Source: Anaerorhabdus sp964386325 | Lineage (GTDB): Bacteria > Bacillota_I > Bacilli_A > Erysipelotrichales > Erysipelotrichaceae | Length of the DNA stretch: 44,466 bases | Direction of reading: 5' to 3' | Assembly: GCA_964386325.1 (NCBI GenBank) | Contig: CAYLQY010000019.1 | Coordinates: forward strand, 1-44,466 | In this document: one piece after another, positions 43,258-44,466 of the stretch | Layout: the number at the start of each line of letters is the position of its first letter | Position numbering within the stretch: position 1 is the first letter of the stretch | The notes under the pieces: model-generated | The model's input: only the letters and a program-made list of their open reading frames with translations | Told to the model about the DNA's origin: nothing | Databases searched by the model: none | Program-made: the position numbers and the translations under genes

Positions 43258-43310
43258 ATTATAACATATTAATTTTTTCGACTTAGAATTAAACAACTAA
43301 AAATAAACAA
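43258..43310 (-). promoter_or_regulatory. agr-like operon promoter with TAAACAA repeats
   Basis: On the minus strand TGTTATAAT (43258-43266) is an extended -10 with a poor -35. Two copies of TTGTTTA (43290-43296 and 43304-43310), 14 bases apart start to start, lie further upstream. They resemble an activator site such as a LytTR repeat pair; similar TAAACA pairs occur at the secreted peptide promoter. Confidence 0.5.
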
Positions 43311-43382
43311 GCATAAATTTTAATTAATATAAATATTTATGATTACAGAATCATTTTTTCATAATCAAAAACAATCAATCCA

Positions 43383-43530
43383 CATAAATTGATCTTATAT
43401 TACCATCTGTTTTATTCACGTTAAACAATGAATCTTCATCAAATAATATTTTTTTCTTAAAATCTATACTCTTAAATCCAACACTTTCTTCTATCTCATT
43501 TATTTTTTCTTTATTTGTTTTGGTTCATAT
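43383..43530 (-). pseudogene. Short frame remnant downstream of exporter 2
   Basis: After the ATPase stop, an open stretch (INEIEESVGFKSIDFKKKIL at its start, ending YVD) runs for about 45 codons to a TGA. It lacks a start codon; an A-rich run near 43505 could hide a frameshift from another frame. Possibly a former small immunity or peptide gene. Confidence 0.25.
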
Positions 43531-43531
43531 A

Positions 43532-44149
43532 CTATAGATTAATGATTTGATCAGCAATTTTCATGAGGTCTCGATCATGAGTAACAATTACAATTGTTTT
43601 CCCTTCCATTGACATCTTCTGAAATAACTTCAAGACAATCTCTTTATTTTCTTCATCAAGAGATGCTGTTGGTTCATCAGCCAAAATTAAATCAGGTTCC
43701 CGAAAGAGTATTTTTGCTATTGATACTCTTTGTTGCTCTCCACCACTTAATTCGTAAACAACTTTGTTCTCTACTCCGTGTAAGCCTACTTTTTCTAGAC
43801 AGCTATTTACTTTAATATACCAATCTTTTTCAGAGTTATAATTCTTTATAAGTTTAAAATTATCCAATACCGTTTCATTATCTACTAAGCCAAAATTCTG
43901 AAAGACAAATCCAATTTTCTTTGCCAAAAAACTCTTTTTCTCCTTAGCAGAATTAATTATTTTACCATCATACTTGATGCATCCATTATATGTTTCTAGC
44001 AAACCAATAATATAAAGCAACGTTGATTTTCCAGTGCCACTAGCACCATAAATACATGTTATTTTTTGTGGCTCAATAACAGCAGAAAAATTATCAAATA
44101 TTTTCTTCGTATTGTATCTTTTTGAAACACCATTTATTTCAACTCTCAT
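43532..44149 (-). CDS. Bacteriocin-type exporter 2, ATP-binding protein
   Basis: This 205-aa ATPase has Walker A YGASGTGKSTLL, Q-loop VFQNFGLV, signature ELSGGEQQRVSI, Walker B LILADEPTASLD and H-loop VTHDRDL. It is closely similar in motif detail to the ATPase at 37121. Its start overlaps the permease stop by four bases (ATGA at 44146-44149), with GGAGAC as ribosome site. Confidence 0.9.
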   Translation of the reverse strand: MRVEINGVSKRYNTKKIFDNFSAVIEPQKITCIYGASGTGKSTLLYIIGLLETYNGCIKYDGKIINSAKEKKSFLAKKIGFVFQNFGLVDNETVLDNFKLIKNYNSEKDWYIKVNSCLEKVGLHGVENKVVYELSGGEQQRVSIAKILFREPDLILADEPTASLDEENKEIVLKLFQKMSMEGKTIVIVTHDRDLMKIADQIINL

Positions 44150-44466
44150 ATATGTCTCCTTATTTTATCAAATGTCAATGTACGCAAATAAATTGCTAAT
44201 CCAACTAATTCAATTACGAAAAAGCAAAATGCTATTGATAATGCTATAATCCAATTAATATTAAATAAAATCTTGCATCCAATTTCAACTAAACAAAGCA
44301 GCACTAAATTTACAATAACTATTTCCTTAAATAAGGAAAATTTACTCCATCCAGCTGCCCACATAATCATATTTTTTTTAGAATTAGCTTGATAGTATGC
44401 ATTAAATATTAATACTGAAATACATGCATATAAAGCAAATAAAGCCAGACTAAATGACAGTGGAAA
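44146..44466 (-). CDS. Bacteriocin-type exporter 2, permease C-terminal part (runs off window)
   Basis: The minus-strand frame is open to the window edge, giving the last 106 residues of a permease with three helices: SFSLALFALYACISVLIF, then a cytoplasmic stretch with YYQANSKKNMIMWAAGWSKF, VIVNLVLLCLVEIGC and IIALSIAFCFFVIELVGL. The YYQAN segment preceding the final helices resembles the end of the DUF1430-type permeases. The main part of the gene lies outside the window. Confidence 0.8.
   Translation of the reverse strand, partial: FPLSFSLALFALYACISVLIFNAYYQANSKKNMIMWAAGWSKFSLFKEIVIVNLVLLCLVEIGCKILFNINWIIALSIAFCFFVIELVGLAIYLRTLTFDKIRRHI

Larger units (their letters stand above)
43230..43531. 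other. Intergenic region between agr-like operon and exporter 2
   Basis: This stretch holds the agr-like promoter (43258-43266), TAAACAA repeats (43290-43310), and a short protein-like frame remnant (43383-43530) with no usable start codon. No terminator was identified after the exporter 2 ATPase stop. Confidence 0.55.

Overview
The window is a low-G+C chromosomal segment (about 30% G+C by eye). Strong AGGAGG-type ribosome sites, ATGA-coupled operons, lipoboxes, LytTR regulators and agr-type genes point to a Bacillota (Firmicutes) host, possibly an Erysipelotrichia relative; the rank below phylum is a guess. Almost every gene lies on the minus strand. The plus strand carries only a ferredoxin/rhodanese pair and a LysR regulator. 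No rRNA, tRNA, CRISPR array or intact insertion sequence was seen.

Layout. 0-4.5 kb: start of L-lactate dehydrogenase, ferredoxin, rhodanese lipoprotein, histidine phosphatase, MATE exporter behind a terminator-bearing leader, beta-carbonic anhydrase, lipoprotein. 4.5-7.8 kb: a translationally coupled kinase-regulator-kinase operon. 7.9-10.6 kb: NUDIX-DUF3781 fusion, Imm5-like protein, EAL protein. 10.9-12.4 kb: ECF sigma operon with a Cys-rich protein and a membrane protein. 12.6-17.5 kb: amino-acid ABC importer operon with cyclophilin-like and alpha/beta-hydrolase genes, divergent from a LysR gene. 17.5-24.2 kb: HIT protein, PAS-GGDEF protein, Cys-rich orphan, membrane proteins, a second ECF sigma/anti-sigma pair and an overlooked 58-aa membrane protein. 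24.3-31.7 kb: an ABC exporter with two separate permease halves, TfoX-C protein, TPR-GGDEF protein, VOC protein, a secreted CxxC peptide, a hydrolase and a zinc-ribbon protein. 31.9-36.0 kb: LytS-like kinase with a response regulator carrying an OmpR/SARP-type winged helix, and a membrane PAS-PAS-GGDEF protein. 36.0-44.5 kb: an AT-rich island with a bacteriocin-type exporter, a secreted peptide, a complete agr-like quorum-sensing operon and a second exporter running off the end.

Two observations stand out. (1) The two AgrC-like kinases at 4.5-7.8 kb align almost gap-free and have lost opposite halves of the machinery. One keeps the phosphoacceptor His (H248) but lacks the N-box Asn and the G-box. 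The other keeps N-box and G-box but has Glu at position 248. They look like an obligate heteromeric, trans-phosphorylating receptor pair feeding the LytTR regulator encoded between them. The agr kinase at 41-42.5 kb has all boxes and serves as an internal control. (2) Downstream of agrB lies a 44-codon gene behind a strong ribosome site. It encodes an AgrD-like precursor whose core has Ser instead of Cys, predicting a lactone autoinducer. The agr operon is flanked by bacteriocin-type exporters and a small secreted protein, so quorum control of a bacteriocin-like locus is the likely theme there.

Four proteins with GGDEF or EAL domains within 27 kb suggest that c-di-GMP signalling is important in this organism.
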